A stretch of DNA of 64,000 bases from Pseudomonas fulva (GTDB taxonomy: Bacteria > Pseudomonadota > Gammaproteobacteria > Pseudomonadales > Pseudomonadaceae), in assembly GCF_023517795.1 (NCBI RefSeq), contig NZ_CP082928.1, positions 5,373,137 to 5,437,136 of the forward strand, written 5' to 3'. Below the pieces are notes generated by a model, which was given only the letters and a program-made list of their open reading frames with translations, did no database searches and was not told where the DNA came from. Below, piece after piece: positions 54,153 to 62,671 of this stretch. How positions within the stretch are numbered: position 1 is the first letter of the stretch; each line of letters starts with the position of its first letter. Made by a program: the position numbers and the translations under genes.

Positions 54153-56068
54153 AACGGTGGCGAGGCTGGAACATTCACGCCCGTACCCAGCTCATCAGCG
54201 TCGGCCCTGCCCTGCTGCTGACCCTGCTGTTGACCGGTTTTCTGACCTTCAATCGCCTGCAGGACCTGCGCGCGGAGATCAACCACACCGGCCAGCTGAT
54301 CGCCAGCCAGCTGGCCCCCGCCACCGAATACGGGGTCATTTCCGGTAACCGTCGGGTGCTGGAGTCCCTGCTGCAGGCCACGCTGAAAACACCCCACGTG
54401 CGCTTCGTCGAAGTACGCGACCGTGATGAGAACATCCTCGCCTACCTGGAACAGCCCGACCACCCACATGCCGGCAATGGCCATCTGGACATCTTCCAGG
54501 CGCCCATCCAGCAGCAGCAGATCGATCTCGACACGGATTTCGGCGAAGCCCGATCATCCGCGGCCGAGCTGCCGGGCGCCGACTACCTGGGGCGCGTGGT
54601 CGTCGGCATGTCCAGTGACGCCTTCAATTCCCGGCAACAGGAAATCCTCCTCAAGGTCACGGTGCTCGTGCTGTTCGCCCTGCTGCTGACCTTCCTGCTG
54701 GCGCGCCGCCTGGCCAGCCGCCTGTCCAGGCCACTGAGCGCGATGAGCGACGCCGTTACCGCCATCCAGGCCGGCAACTACCAGGCCACGCTTCCCGAGG
54801 TCGGCGGCGGCGAACTGGCGACCCTGGCCAGGCATATCAACAACCTGGCCAACGGCTTGAACAATGCTGCCCAGGAGCAACAGCAGGCCATGACCCTGCT
54901 GATCAAGGCGCGCGAGGAGTCCGACCTGGCCAACCGGGCCAAGTCCGACTTCCTGGCCATGATGAGCCATGAACTGCGCACCCCCATGAACGGCGTGCTC
55001 GGCATGCTGCAATTGCTCGACACCACCGACATGAGCGAGGAGCAGCACGAATATGCCGCACTGGCCATGGAGTCCACCGAGCACCTGCTGAAGGTGATCA
55101 ACGACATCCTCGACTTCTCCCGCATCGAACGCGGCGCACTGGAGCTCGAACTGATCAGCTTCAACCTGCCGGCCCTGCTCAAGGCCGCCCAGCAGGCCTT
55201 CCAGCACAGCGCCCAGCAGCGCGGCCTGCAGTTGCGCCTGGAGCTGGACGACGCCCTGCCGGCGCCACAGGTTCAGGGCGACCCGACCCGCCTGCGGCAG
55301 ATCCTGGTCAACCTGATCGGCAACGCCCTGAAGTTCACCGAGCGCGGCGAGGTGCGCATCGAGGCCCACTGGCAAGCCCTGGACAATCAGGTGCTGTGGT
55401 TCACCTGCAAGGTCCACGACACCGGAATCGGCATCAGTGCCGAGCGCCTGGAGACCATGTTCGACGCCTTCCAGCAGGCCGACAACTCCATATCCCGGCG
55501 CTACGGCGGCACCGGGCTGGGCTTGCCGATCGCCCGCACCCTCGCCGAATGCATGGGCGGCACGCTCAAGGCGCAGAGCGAACCAGGCCGCGGTTCCTGC
55601 TTCACCCTGGAAATTCCCCTACCCTTTTCCGCCCAGCAGGCACAGCTGCCCATCCATACCGCCGGCACTGCACCTGTTGCAGTGCCGGTACGCTCGGTGT
55701 TGCTGGTGGAGGACAACGCGGTCAACCAGACCGTGATCGAAGCCATGCTGCGCAGCCTGGGCTACCAGGTGGAGCTGGTCGCCGATGGTGCCCAGGCGGT
55801 CGCGGCGGTCAGGCAACGGCGATTCGCCGCGGTCCTCATGGACTGCCGCCTGCCGGTCATGGATGGCTACGAAGCCACCCGGCGCATTCGCGATCTCGGC
55901 CCTGCCGGCCGCCTGCCGATCATCGCGCTGACCGCCAACGCCCTGCAGGGCGACCGCGAGGCTTGCCTGCAAGCCGGAATGAACGATTACCTCGCCAAAC
56001 CGTTCAAACGCATGGAGCTGCAGGAGGTGCTCGAGCGCTGGCTGTCGGCCGGCGGTGCAGCGAACTGA
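54149..56068 (+). CDS. hybrid sensor histidine kinase (PA1611-like) with receiver domain
   Basis: This 639-residue protein has an N-terminal helix (LISVGPALLLTLLLTGFLTF), a periplasmic region of about 130 residues, and a second helix (LLKVTVLVLFALLLTFLLA). It continues with HAMP, HisKA with His274 (AMMSHELRTPMNGVLG), HATPase (NLIGNALKFTERGEV, DTGIGISAERLETMFDAFQQADNSISRRYGGTGLGL) and a C-terminal receiver with Asp565 (VLMDCRLPVMDGYEATR). In P. aeruginosa the PA1611 kinase next to fabA interacts with RetS and modulates the GacS pathway. The signal here probably comes from the binding protein encoded just upstream. Confidence 0.9.
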   Translation: MKRWRGWNIHARTQLISVGPALLLTLLLTGFLTFNRLQDLRAEINHTGQLIASQLAPATEYGVISGNRRVLESLLQATLKTPHVRFVEVRDRDENILAYLEQPDHPHAGNGHLDIFQAPIQQQQIDLDTDFGEARSSAAELPGADYLGRVVVGMSSDAFNSRQQEILLKVTVLVLFALLLTFLLARRLASRLSRPLSAMSDAVTAIQAGNYQATLPEVGGGELATLARHINNLANGLNNAAQEQQQAMTLLIKAREESDLANRAKSDFLAMMSHELRTPMNGVLGMLQLLDTTDMSEEQHEYAALAMESTEHLLKVINDILDFSRIERGALELELISFNLPALLKAAQQAFQHSAQQRGLQLRLELDDALPAPQVQGDPTRLRQILVNLIGNALKFTERGEVRIEAHWQALDNQVLWFTCKVHDTGIGISAERLETMFDAFQQADNSISRRYGGTGLGLPIARTLAECMGGTLKAQSEPGRGSCFTLEIPLPFSAQQAQLPIHTAGTAPVAVPVRSVLLVEDNAVNQTVIEAMLRSLGYQVELVADGAQAVAAVRQRRFAAVLMDCRLPVMDGYEATRRIRDLGPAGRLPIIALTANALQGDREACLQAGMNDYLAKPFKRMELQEVLERWLSAGGAAN

Positions 56069-56211
56069 CGCCAGTTGCGCAGCAGCCAAGCGAAATCGCC
56101 CCAGCCGGGCGCGCAACGCTCGCAACCTCTAGTCAGATGGGCGAAAATACTGCACGCTTGCTGGTTGAAGTGGGCATCAAAGGGGCATCTGTGACACCAT
56201 TGCCGCCTGCA

Positions 56212-56227
56212 GAGTACAACTGTACTC
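56212..56227. promoter_or_regulatory. candidate fatty-acid regulator operator upstream of fabA
   Basis: GAGTACAACTGTACTC is a perfect palindrome with 7-bp arms (GAGTACA/TGTACTC) and a 2-nt centre, 128 bp before fabA. GTACA-N2-TGTAC half sites resemble the TetR-family FabR/DesT operators that control unsaturated fatty-acid genes. The 286-bp spacer 56069-56354 contains no gene. Confidence 0.5.
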
Positions 56228-56354
56228 ACCACACTGTGACTTTCACCACAACGCAACAGTCTATGACTAGGCTGCTGGCAGTCGCATCACTCATGCGCAG
56301 CCGGCCAGGACGATTTACCCAGCCGAGGCGCGTGGGGATTATTGAGGAGCTCGC

Positions 56355-56870
56355 ATGACCAAACAAAACGCCTTCACCCAGGAAGATCTGTTGCGCTGCA
56401 GCCGCGGCGAACTGTTCGGCCCGGGTAATGCGCAACTGCCCGCCCCCAACATGTTGATGATCGACCGGATCGTCCACATCAGCGAAACGGGCGGCAAGTA
56501 CGGCAAAGGCGAAATTGTCGCAGAGCTCGATATCAATCCTGATCTGTGGTTCTTCGGTTGCCACTTCGAAGGTGACCCGGTGATGCCAGGCTGCCTGGGC
56601 CTCGATGCCATGTGGCAGCTGGTCGGCTTCTTCCTCGGCTGGCAGGGCAACCCCGGCCGTGGTCGCGCCCTGGGTTCGGGCGAAGTGAAATTCTTCGGCC
56701 AGGTGCTGCCGACCGCCAAGAAGGTCACCTACAACATCCATATCAAACGCACCATCACCCGTTCGCTGATCCTGGCGATCGCCGATGGCACCGTGAGTGT
56801 CGATGGTCGCGAGATCTACAGTGCCGAAAGCCTGCGGGTCGGCCTGTTCACTTCCACCGACAGTTTCTAA
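56355..56870 (+). CDS. fabA: beta-hydroxydecanoyl-ACP dehydratase/isomerase FabA
   Basis: FabA dehydrates beta-hydroxydecanoyl-ACP and isomerises trans-2- to cis-3-decenoyl-ACP, the branch to unsaturated fatty acids. The 171-residue length is exact. Active-site His70 lies in [15 protein letters not shown] and Asp84 in GLDAMWQL. The product of FabA is elongated by FabB, encoded 12 bp downstream in the same operon. GAGG precedes the ATG at 56355. Confidence 0.99.
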   Translation: MTKQNAFTQEDLLRCSRGELFGPGNAQLPAPNMLMIDRIVHISETGGKYGKGEIVAELDINPDLWFFGCHFEGDPVMPGCLGLDAMWQLVGFFLGWQGNPGRGRALGSGEVKFFGQVLPTAKKVTYNIHIKRTITRSLILAIADGTVSVDGREIYSAESLRVGLFTSTDSF

Positions 56871-56882
56871 AGGATCCTTTCC

Positions 56883-58103
56883 ATGCGTCGCGTCGTTATT
56901 ACCGGTCTAGGCATCGTTTCCTGCCTGGGCAATGACAAAGAAACCGTCTCCGCCAACCTCCGCGCTGGCCGCCCCGGTATCCGCTTCAATCCGGAATACG
57001 CCGAGAAGGGTCTGCGCAGCCATGTATCGGGCTCCGTCGACCTCAACCTGGAAGAGTTGATCGACCGCAAGCTGTTCCGCTTCATGGGTGATGCCGCCGC
57101 CTACGCCTACCTGGCGATGGAGCAGGCGATCAAGGACTCGGGCCTCAGCGAAGAGCAGGTATCGAACCCGCGCACCGGCCTGATCGCCGGCTCCGGTGGC
57201 GCCTCCACGCTGAACCAGATGGAAGCCATCGACACCCTGCGCGAGAAAGGCGTCAAGCGCGTTGGCCCGTACCGTGTGACCCGTACCATGGGTAGCACCG
57301 TATCGGCCTGCCTGGCGACCCCGTTCAAGATCAAGGGCGTCAACTTCTCGATCTCCTCGGCCTGCGCCACCAGCGCCCACTGCATCGGCCAGGCCATGGA
57401 GCAGATCCAGCTCGGCAAGCAGGACGTGGTCTTCGCCGGCGGCGGTGAAGAAGAGCACTGGAGCCAGAGCTGCCTGTTCGATGCGATGGGCGCCCTCTCC
57501 ACCCAGTACAACGACACGCCGGAAAAAGCCTCCCGTGCCTACGATGCCAACCGTGACGGTTTCGTCATCGCCGGCGGCGGCGGCATGGTCGTGGTCGAGG
57601 AGCTGGAGCACGCCCTGGCCCGTGGTGCCAAGATCTACGCGGAAATCGTCGGCTATGGCGCGACTTCCGATGGCTACGACATGGTCGCCCCGAGCGGCGA
57701 AGGCGCGGTGCGCTGCATGCAGCAGGCGCTGGCCACCGTCGACGGCCCGATCGACTACCTGAACACCCACGGCACCTCGACTCCGGTCGGCGACGTCGCG
57801 GAAATCAAGGGTATTCGTGAAGTCTTCGCAGACAAGGCCCCGGCCATCAGCTCCACCAAGAGCCTGTCCGGCCACAGCCTGGGCGCCGCTGGGGTGCACG
57901 AGGCGATCTACTGCCTGCTGATGATGGAAGGCAACTTCATCACTGCCTCGGCCAACATCGAAGAGCTGGACCCGGCGGTCGCCGACCTGCCGATCCTGCG
58001 CGAGACCCGCGAAAACGCCAAGCTGGACACCATCATGTCCAACAGCTTCGGCTTCGGTGGCACCAACGCCACCCTGGTGCTCAAGCGCTGGGCCGGCAAC
58101 TGA
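56883..58103 (+). CDS. fabB: beta-ketoacyl-ACP synthase I FabB
   Basis: FabB condenses malonyl-ACP with acyl-ACP and is required to elongate cis-3-decenoyl-ACP. The 406-residue thiolase-fold protein has Cys161 ([10 protein letters not shown]), His296 ([13 protein letters not shown]) and His331 ([12 protein letters not shown]), the normal triad. The product is close in length to the E. coli enzyme. It is followed by a strong terminator at 58117-58150. Confidence 0.99.
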   Translation: MRRVVITGLGIVSCLGNDKETVSANLRAGRPGIRFNPEYAEKGLRSHVSGSVDLNLEELIDRKLFRFMGDAAAYAYLAMEQAIKDSGLSEEQVSNPRTGLIAGSGGASTLNQMEAIDTLREKGVKRVGPYRVTRTMGSTVSACLATPFKIKGVNFSISSACATSAHCIGQAMEQIQLGKQDVVFAGGGEEEHWSQSCLFDAMGALSTQYNDTPEKASRAYDANRDGFVIAGGGGMVVVEELEHALARGAKIYAEIVGYGATSDGYDMVAPSGEGAVRCMQQALATVDGPIDYLNTHGTSTPVGDVAEIKGIREVFADKAPAISSTKSLSGHSLGAAGVHEAIYCLLMMEGNFITASANIEELDPAVADLPILRETRENAKLDTIMSNSFGFGGTNATLVLKRWAGN

Positions 58104-58116
58104 TCGGTTGCCCGCA

Positions 58117-58150
58117 ATAAAAAACGGCGCCTTAGGGCGCCGTTTTTTAT
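58117..58150. terminator. terminator of fabAB, bidirectional
   Basis: AAAAAACGGCGCC and GGCGCCGTTTTTT form a 13-bp stem around a TTAG loop; 13 bp after the fabB stop. Confidence 0.95.
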
Positions 58151-58165
58151 TGCCTGGCGATTTAC

Positions 58166-58330
58166 TCAATGCACGTCGAAGCGTTGCGCTGCCGTGCTGC
58201 GATCGCCCTGGAACGGCAGGAAACGCCGCGGGCAGCACCTCATGGTTCGCGGAGAACTCGAAGGCCATGACGGCCCGGCCCTCCGCTTCTGCGCCACCAC
58301 GAACTTGTCGTGGCGCTGACAGCCTGATGA
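58166..58330 (-). pseudogene. possible gene remnant between fabB and amidohydrolase
   Basis: On the minus strand, protein-like text appears in two frames. HDKFVVAQK and FLPFQGDRSTAAQRFDVH-stop share one frame, and GRAVMAFEFSANHEVLPAA between them is in another. Stitching them needs two frameshifts, as in a decaying gene fragment. No start or ribosome site is visible, and I do not recognise the protein family. It could also be chance. Confidence 0.25.
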
Positions 58331-58333
58331 CAA

Positions 58334-59362
58334 TCAGCGAGACGCGGGCAGCGCTTCTTGCACCGTGCGCGGCAGGATGGACAGGAAATTGTCTCGGGCG
58401 ACCCTGTGGGCGACATCCTCGGGCAGCGCATCGAGAAAGCGGTCGAAGCCATGCATGTACTCGCCCATGCTGTCGAAGCGACCGACCACGTCGGAACCGA
58501 CCATGAAACGCTCCGGATAGCGTTCGACCAGCTTTACCCACTTGGGGTCCGGCGTGCCGCGCTCATCGGTCAGGTACGGCCGCAACATGGTCCAGGACAG
58601 ATCGATGTAGAGGTTGGGATAGCTTTCCAGCATGCGCGCCAGGGTGTCGAAGAGAAACTCCAGTTTCTCCTGGTGGCGGTGAATCTCCATGCTGGTGCCC
58701 GCGTGGGCCCAGATGAAACGCACGTGGGGGTGGTTGCGTAGCGGCTCCTCGATTTCCTGCAGATACAGCGGATTACGCTCGCGCTTGGAGGTGATGTTGG
58801 AGTGCATCATCACCGGCAGGTCGTATTCGGCAGCCAGGTGATAGACCCGCGTCATGGCCTCGTTATTGGCCCGCGGCGTGCTGCCCTCGATCAGCGAGGT
58901 GAGGTCGTCATGGCGGGTGAACACCTCGCCGATGCCCTGCCACAGCCCGGGGTCTAGCTCCAGCATCCGGCGAATGTGGGAATCGGAGTTCTTGTCGTTG
59001 GGGTTGAAGCCGGACAGGAAGGGATGAAAGCGGTGCCGCTGGGCCTCGGGCACCTGCTTGTAGGCATGGGCGATCAGCACGTCGGTGGCGCTGTACCAAT
59101 AGGCCGCGGCATCGTCGCCAGCGTAGTAGCGCGGGCGCTTGGGCTCGTCCTCGTGCCATTTCTTGGCCACCGGAATACCCGAGAACATCACGTGGTCGAC
59201 CTTGGACTCGTCCATGCGCTTGAGCAGCATGTCCATGCCAGCGCTTTCCTGGAAAAAATCCACGTAATGCAGATGGGCGTCGCTGTATCGATACTCGCGA
59301 GCGTCGGCAAAGCCCGCCAGCAGCCCTGCCGACAATAAAAAACCGAGACGAATCAGGCGCAT
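58334..59362 (-). CDS. secreted amidohydrolase-family metalloenzyme (amidohydrolase_2)
   Basis: This 342-residue protein has a signal peptide (MRLIRLGFLLSAGLLAGFADA). A TIM-barrel hydrolase with metal site HxH at His30/His32 (YSDAHLHYVD) follows. Further elements are DLPVMMHSNITS, VRFIWAHAGTSMEIH and the Asp of FMVGSDVVGRFDS. Related proteins act on decarboxylation or lactone-type substrates, but an exported form is less usual. Function unknown. GAGGAG precedes the ATG at 59360-59362. Confidence 0.85.
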   Translation of the reverse strand: MRLIRLGFLLSAGLLAGFADAREYRYSDAHLHYVDFFQESAGMDMLLKRMDESKVDHVMFSGIPVAKKWHEDEPKRPRYYAGDDAAAYWYSATDVLIAHAYKQVPEAQRHRFHPFLSGFNPNDKNSDSHIRRMLELDPGLWQGIGEVFTRHDDLTSLIEGSTPRANNEAMTRVYHLAAEYDLPVMMHSNITSKRERNPLYLQEIEEPLRNHPHVRFIWAHAGTSMEIHRHQEKLEFLFDTLARMLESYPNLYIDLSWTMLRPYLTDERGTPDPKWVKLVERYPERFMVGSDVVGRFDSMGEYMHGFDRFLDALPEDVAHRVARDNFLSILPRTVQEALPASR

Positions 59363-59544
59363 GCAGACGCTCCTCTGGCATTGAGCAGCATAGACTGCCG
59401 CCGCTTCGCTCAAGTTCAGGCTATCGGCGAGCGTTGCCAGGGCGCTGCCGAGACCAATTGTTTCATTGCCGGCACATCCAAACGCCCCGGTCTCGGGTAT
59501 AACCCTTGCCACCCCCAGGACGCAGCCCACCACAGGACGACGGC

Positions 59545-60093
59545 ATGTCTGACCCGATGTTCGATTACGACCGTACCCTGGAAGCCTGCGCACGCCATGA
59601 CGAGCGCGCCTTCCAGGCGCTGTACCGCCAGGAATCGGCGCAGATGCTCGGGCTGGCCATCAGCCTGCTGGGCCAGCGCGACGCGGCCGAAGACTGCCTG
59701 CACGATGCCTTTGTGCAGATCTGGCGCAATGCCGGGCGCTTCCAGCGCTCACTGGGCAGCGGTCGGGCATGGATCTACAGCATCCTGCGTTACCGCGCCC
59801 TCAACCAGCTGCGTCGGCGTGGCCGTACGGTGGCGCTGGCCGACGATATCGCCGAGCACCTGATCGACGACAGCCCGTCGGCCGCCCAGCAGCACGAACA
59901 GCAGTCGGACAGGCGTCAGCTGCGCACCTGCCTGCAGAAGCTCGAGCGTCCACGGCGCCATCCGGTTCTGCTGGCCTTCTACCGGGGCCTGACCCATGAG
60001 CAGATCGCCGAGCGCCTGACCACGCCGCTGGGCACCATCAAAGGGCGCATTCGTAGCGGCTTGCGCGCATTGCAGGAGTGTTTGCAACGATGA
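59545..60093 (+). CDS. ECF-family sigma factor (RskA-type partner)
   Basis: This 182-residue sigma factor has region 2 (FQALYRQESAQMLGLAISLLGQRDAAEDCLHDAFVQIWRNAGRF, RAWIYSILRYRALNQLRRRG) and region 4 (HPVLLAFYRGLTHEQIAERLTTPLGTIKGRIRSGLRALQECL). The start ATG at 59545 has AGGA at good spacing. Its stop overlaps the start of the anti-sigma gene by 4 bp (ATGA), typical of a coupled sigma/anti-sigma pair. The class is related to SigK of mycobacteria by the partner. Confidence 0.92.
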   Translation: MSDPMFDYDRTLEACARHDERAFQALYRQESAQMLGLAISLLGQRDAAEDCLHDAFVQIWRNAGRFQRSLGSGRAWIYSILRYRALNQLRRRGRTVALADDIAEHLIDDSPSAAQQHEQQSDRRQLRTCLQKLERPRRHPVLLAFYRGLTHEQIAERLTTPLGTIKGRIRSGLRALQECLQR

Positions 60094-60794
60094 TCAGCAC
60101 CGACCCCGCCGAACGCCGCGCGCTGATCGGCGAATATGTGCTTGGCCTGCTCGAGCAGGAGCAGGCCGACGAAGTCGCCGAACTGATCGAGCGCGACCCG
60201 CAGGCTGCCGCCATGGCGCTGGAATGGCAGCAGCACTTTCTCGAACTCAGTGACAGGCTCGAACCCAGCGTGCCCTCACCCGGGCTCTGGCCGCGCATCC
60301 AGCAAAGCCTGGAGCTCGGGCAGCGAGCCAACGCCTGGCAGGCCTGGTGGTCGAGCTTGAGCGCCTGGCGCCTGACCAGCGCAGCCCTGGCGATGGCGCT
60401 GATCGTGGCCCTGTTGCCCATGCCCTGGCAAAGCGACACTCCGCAAGCGAGTTACACCGCCGTGCTGCAACCGCCGGGCGAAGCGGCAGCGCCAGGCTGG
60501 GTGGTGCATATCGATGCAGCCGGCGCCTTGCTGCTCGAACCCCTGCGCGAGGACCAGGTCGCGGCGGACCGCTCGGTGCAGTTCTGGACACTGGTCGATC
60601 CCAAGGACGGCCCCCGCTCGCTGGGTCTGGTCGAGCCGGGCGAGCGGCTGACCCTGTCCGCCGAGCAGATCGGCGCGGTACGCGCTGGCCAGCTGTTCGA
60701 GCTGACCCTGGAGCCGTCAGGCGGCTCACCACTGGACCGGCCAACGGGTGAAGTGCTGTATATCGGCCGTGCAGTGATGGCAGCAATGGACTGA
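60090..60794 (+). CDS. RskA-family anti-sigma factor
   Basis: The 234-residue protein has an N-terminal helical, sigma-binding part (ERRALIGEYVLGLLEQEQADEVAELIERDPQAAAMALEWQQHFLELSDRL). One helix (LTSAALAMALIVALLPMPW) follows, then the C-terminal periplasmic anti-sigma-K domain (SYTAVLQPPGEAAAPGWVVHIDAAGALLLEPL, QFWTLVDPKDGPRSLGLVEPGERLTL, FELTLEPSGGSPLDRPTGEVLYIG). It holds the ECF sigma factor at the membrane and releases it on regulated proteolysis or redox change. Which signal is unknown. Confidence 0.92.
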   Translation: MISTDPAERRALIGEYVLGLLEQEQADEVAELIERDPQAAAMALEWQQHFLELSDRLEPSVPSPGLWPRIQQSLELGQRANAWQAWWSSLSAWRLTSAALAMALIVALLPMPWQSDTPQASYTAVLQPPGEAAAPGWVVHIDAAGALLLEPLREDQVAADRSVQFWTLVDPKDGPRSLGLVEPGERLTLSAEQIGAVRAGQLFELTLEPSGGSPLDRPTGEVLYIGRAVMAAMD

Positions 60795-60804
60795 GCGGAT
60801 GCGT

Positions 60805-60850
60805 GCAGATCTGCGGCAGATGTAAACAGATATGTCTGCGGACATCTGCC
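60805..60850 (+). promoter_or_regulatory. cluster of CAGAT inverted repeats upstream of DUF4394 gene
   Basis: GCAGATCTGC (60805-60814, perfect palindrome) abuts GGCAGATGT (60815-60823), which pairs with ACATCTGCC (60842-60850) across an 18-bp loop holding CAGATATGTCTG. It lies between the anti-sigma stop (60794) and the DUF4394 start (60949) and could be an operator or an mRNA hairpin. Confidence 0.4.
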
Positions 60851-60948
60851 CGCCACTTCCGTGGGTATGGATAACAGGTGCTCTATTTCACGGTGCCTGG
60901 ATGCGAGCGCGAAGAGCCCTTCGCGCCTTACCCATAGAGAGGACGCTC

Positions 60949-61734
60949 ATGAACATTTCCAAGAAAATGCTCGCTATCGCCATCACCACCGCTGCCCTGG
61001 GCTGCGCCACTGCCAATGCCGATGACCTGCTGGCCTTGAGTGCGGACGGCAAGCTGCTGCACATCGACACCAAAACCCTCAGCGTCGCTTCCGACGTGGA
61101 ACTCAGCGGCGCGTCGAGCCTGCGCGGCATCGACGTACGCCCGGCCAATGGCGCGATCTATGGCCTGGATGACGCCGGCCAGCTCTACACCGTAGACGCC
61201 AAAACCGGCGCGGTGAGCAAGGCCGCCAAGCTGAGCCAGGCCCTGCCAGGCAAGGGCCTGGCGGTGGTGGACTTCAACCCGGTCGCCGACCGCCTGCGCC
61301 TGCTGGCAGCCGATGGCACCAGCTTGCGCGTCAACGTCGACAGTGGTGAAGTGGTGGTGGACGGCAAGGTCGCCTACGCCCAGGACGGCCCGTACGCCGG
61401 CAAGACCGCGAAGGTGGTAGCCGGTGCGTACACCAACGCCTACAAAGGCACCGAGAAGACTGCGCTGTACACAGTCGACCTGGCCAGCGGCAACCTGATG
61501 CTGCAGAACCCGCCAAATGACGGTATTCAGCAAGTGGTCGGCAAGATCGCCGACGGCCTGAAGAGCGTCGCGCTGGATATCAAAAGTGACGGCAAGGGCG
61601 GCAACACCGCTTACCTGCTGACTGGCACCACACTGCACCAGGTCGACCTGGAAACCGGCAAGGCCAGTGCACTGGGCGAGATCAAGAACCTGCCGGCCGA
61701 CATCATCGACATCGCGGTTCTGCCAGCCAAGTAA
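60949..61734 (+). CDS. secreted DUF4394 beta-propeller-like protein
   Basis: This 261-residue protein has a signal peptide (MNISKKMLAIAITTAALGCATANA). Repeats of a strand pattern follow (LLALSADGKLLHIDTKTLSV, IYGLDDAGQLYTVDAKTGAVSKA, LRLLAADGTSLRVNVDSGEVVVDG, ALYTVDLASGNLMLQNPP, AYLLTGTTLHQVDLETGKASALGEI), typical of DUF4394 propeller proteins. Function unknown. AGAGG precedes the ATG at 60949. It may be the main target of the ECF sigma factor encoded before it. A terminator (61746-61767) follows. Confidence 0.88.
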   Translation: MNISKKMLAIAITTAALGCATANADDLLALSADGKLLHIDTKTLSVASDVELSGASSLRGIDVRPANGAIYGLDDAGQLYTVDAKTGAVSKAAKLSQALPGKGLAVVDFNPVADRLRLLAADGTSLRVNVDSGEVVVDGKVAYAQDGPYAGKTAKVVAGAYTNAYKGTEKTALYTVDLASGNLMLQNPPNDGIQQVVGKIADGLKSVALDIKSDGKGGNTAYLLTGTTLHQVDLETGKASALGEIKNLPADIIDIAVLPAK

Positions 61735-61745
61735 AACTGCGACAG

Positions 61746-61767
61746 GGGAAGGCCAGCCGGCCTTCCC
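61746..61767 (+). terminator. terminator of DUF4394 gene
   Basis: GGGAAGGCC and GGCCTTCCC form a 9-bp stem with loop AGCC, followed by TTTCTT; 11 bp after the stop. Confidence 0.8.
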
Positions 61768-61782
61768 TTTCTTCGCGTCAGG

Positions 61783-62571
61783 CTACTCGAACACCTCATC
61801 GAGCAGATTGTTCATCGCCTTGAAGGCTCGCGCCGCGACCAGTGGGTGATACTGATTGCTGCCCGGCGTGTTGGCCAGCGGGTTGGTGAACGAATGCACC
61901 GCACCACCGTAGCTGACCAGTTGCCAGTCCACCTGGGTGGCCTTCATCTCTGCGACGAAGCCATCGACCTGCGTCTGTGGCACCGCGGGGTCATCCGCCC
62001 CGTGCAGCACCAGCACCGGCGCCTTGATGTTACGGGCATCGGCCGGGTCGGGCGTATCCAGGTTGCCGTGGAAGGACACGAATGCCTTCAGGGGCGCCCC
62101 CGAGCGAGCCAACTCCAGAACGGTTCCACCGCCGAAGCAGAAACCGATCGCACCCAGCTTGGCGGTATCCAGCGCCACCTGGCTGGTTTGCGCCTTGAGC
62201 ACCTCGACGGCCGCCTGGGCGCGCTTGCGCATCAGCGCGCGATCGCTACGCACGGTGGTCGCCGCCTGTTTGGCTTCATCGGCGTTGCTGGGGCGGATGC
62301 CCTTGCCGTACATATCGGCCATGAACACCACGTACTTGTCGCCAGCGGCCCGTGCGGCCTTTTCGGCAGACGCGTCGTTGACGCCCATCCAGTTCGGCAC
62401 CATCAGCAAGCCGGGGCGCGGGTCGGTAACGGCGTCGTCATAGATCAGCTTGCCTTCGAAGGGCTCGCCATCGATCTGGTAGGGCACGTTCTTGACGACC
62501 ACACCCGCCTCCGCCAGCCCTGCCAGCCCTGCCAGCCCCAGCAACGCTGCCGACAACAGTGATTTCTTCAT
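61783..62571 (-). CDS. secreted dienelactone-hydrolase-family protein
   Basis: This 262-residue protein has a signal peptide (MKKSLLSAALLGLAGLAGLAEA) containing a 3x9-bp repeat that encodes GLA. The DLH domain follows: VPNWMGVND, cysteine nucleophile GFCFGGGTVLEL (Cys145), acid LHGADDPAVP, and His of YGGAVHSFTNPLA. DLH family members hydrolyse dienelactones or other esters; an exported form may act on extracellular or periplasmic esters. It converges on the DUF4394 gene. Confidence 0.9.
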   Translation of the reverse strand: MKKSLLSAALLGLAGLAGLAEAGVVVKNVPYQIDGEPFEGKLIYDDAVTDPRPGLLMVPNWMGVNDASAEKAARAAGDKYVVFMADMYGKGIRPSNADEAKQAATTVRSDRALMRKRAQAAVEVLKAQTSQVALDTAKLGAIGFCFGGGTVLELARSGAPLKAFVSFHGNLDTPDPADARNIKAPVLVLHGADDPAVPQTQVDGFVAEMKATQVDWQLVSYGGAVHSFTNPLANTPGSNQYHPLVAARAFKAMNNLLDEVFE

Positions 62572-62671
62572 CCCATGACTCCCTCAATGAAGCAGCAGAC
62601 GCTGCGCCTGGCACACAAGGAAGCACATTTGCGGCGCCAGGAGAACCCGGGCGCCGCCAGCGGACGTTCGA

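Noticed and set aside
56907..58541. Open frame of 544 codons on the minus strand over fabB
   Set aside because: FabB has all catalytic residues in the other strand; only the part beyond 58166 drew attention as a possible remnant.
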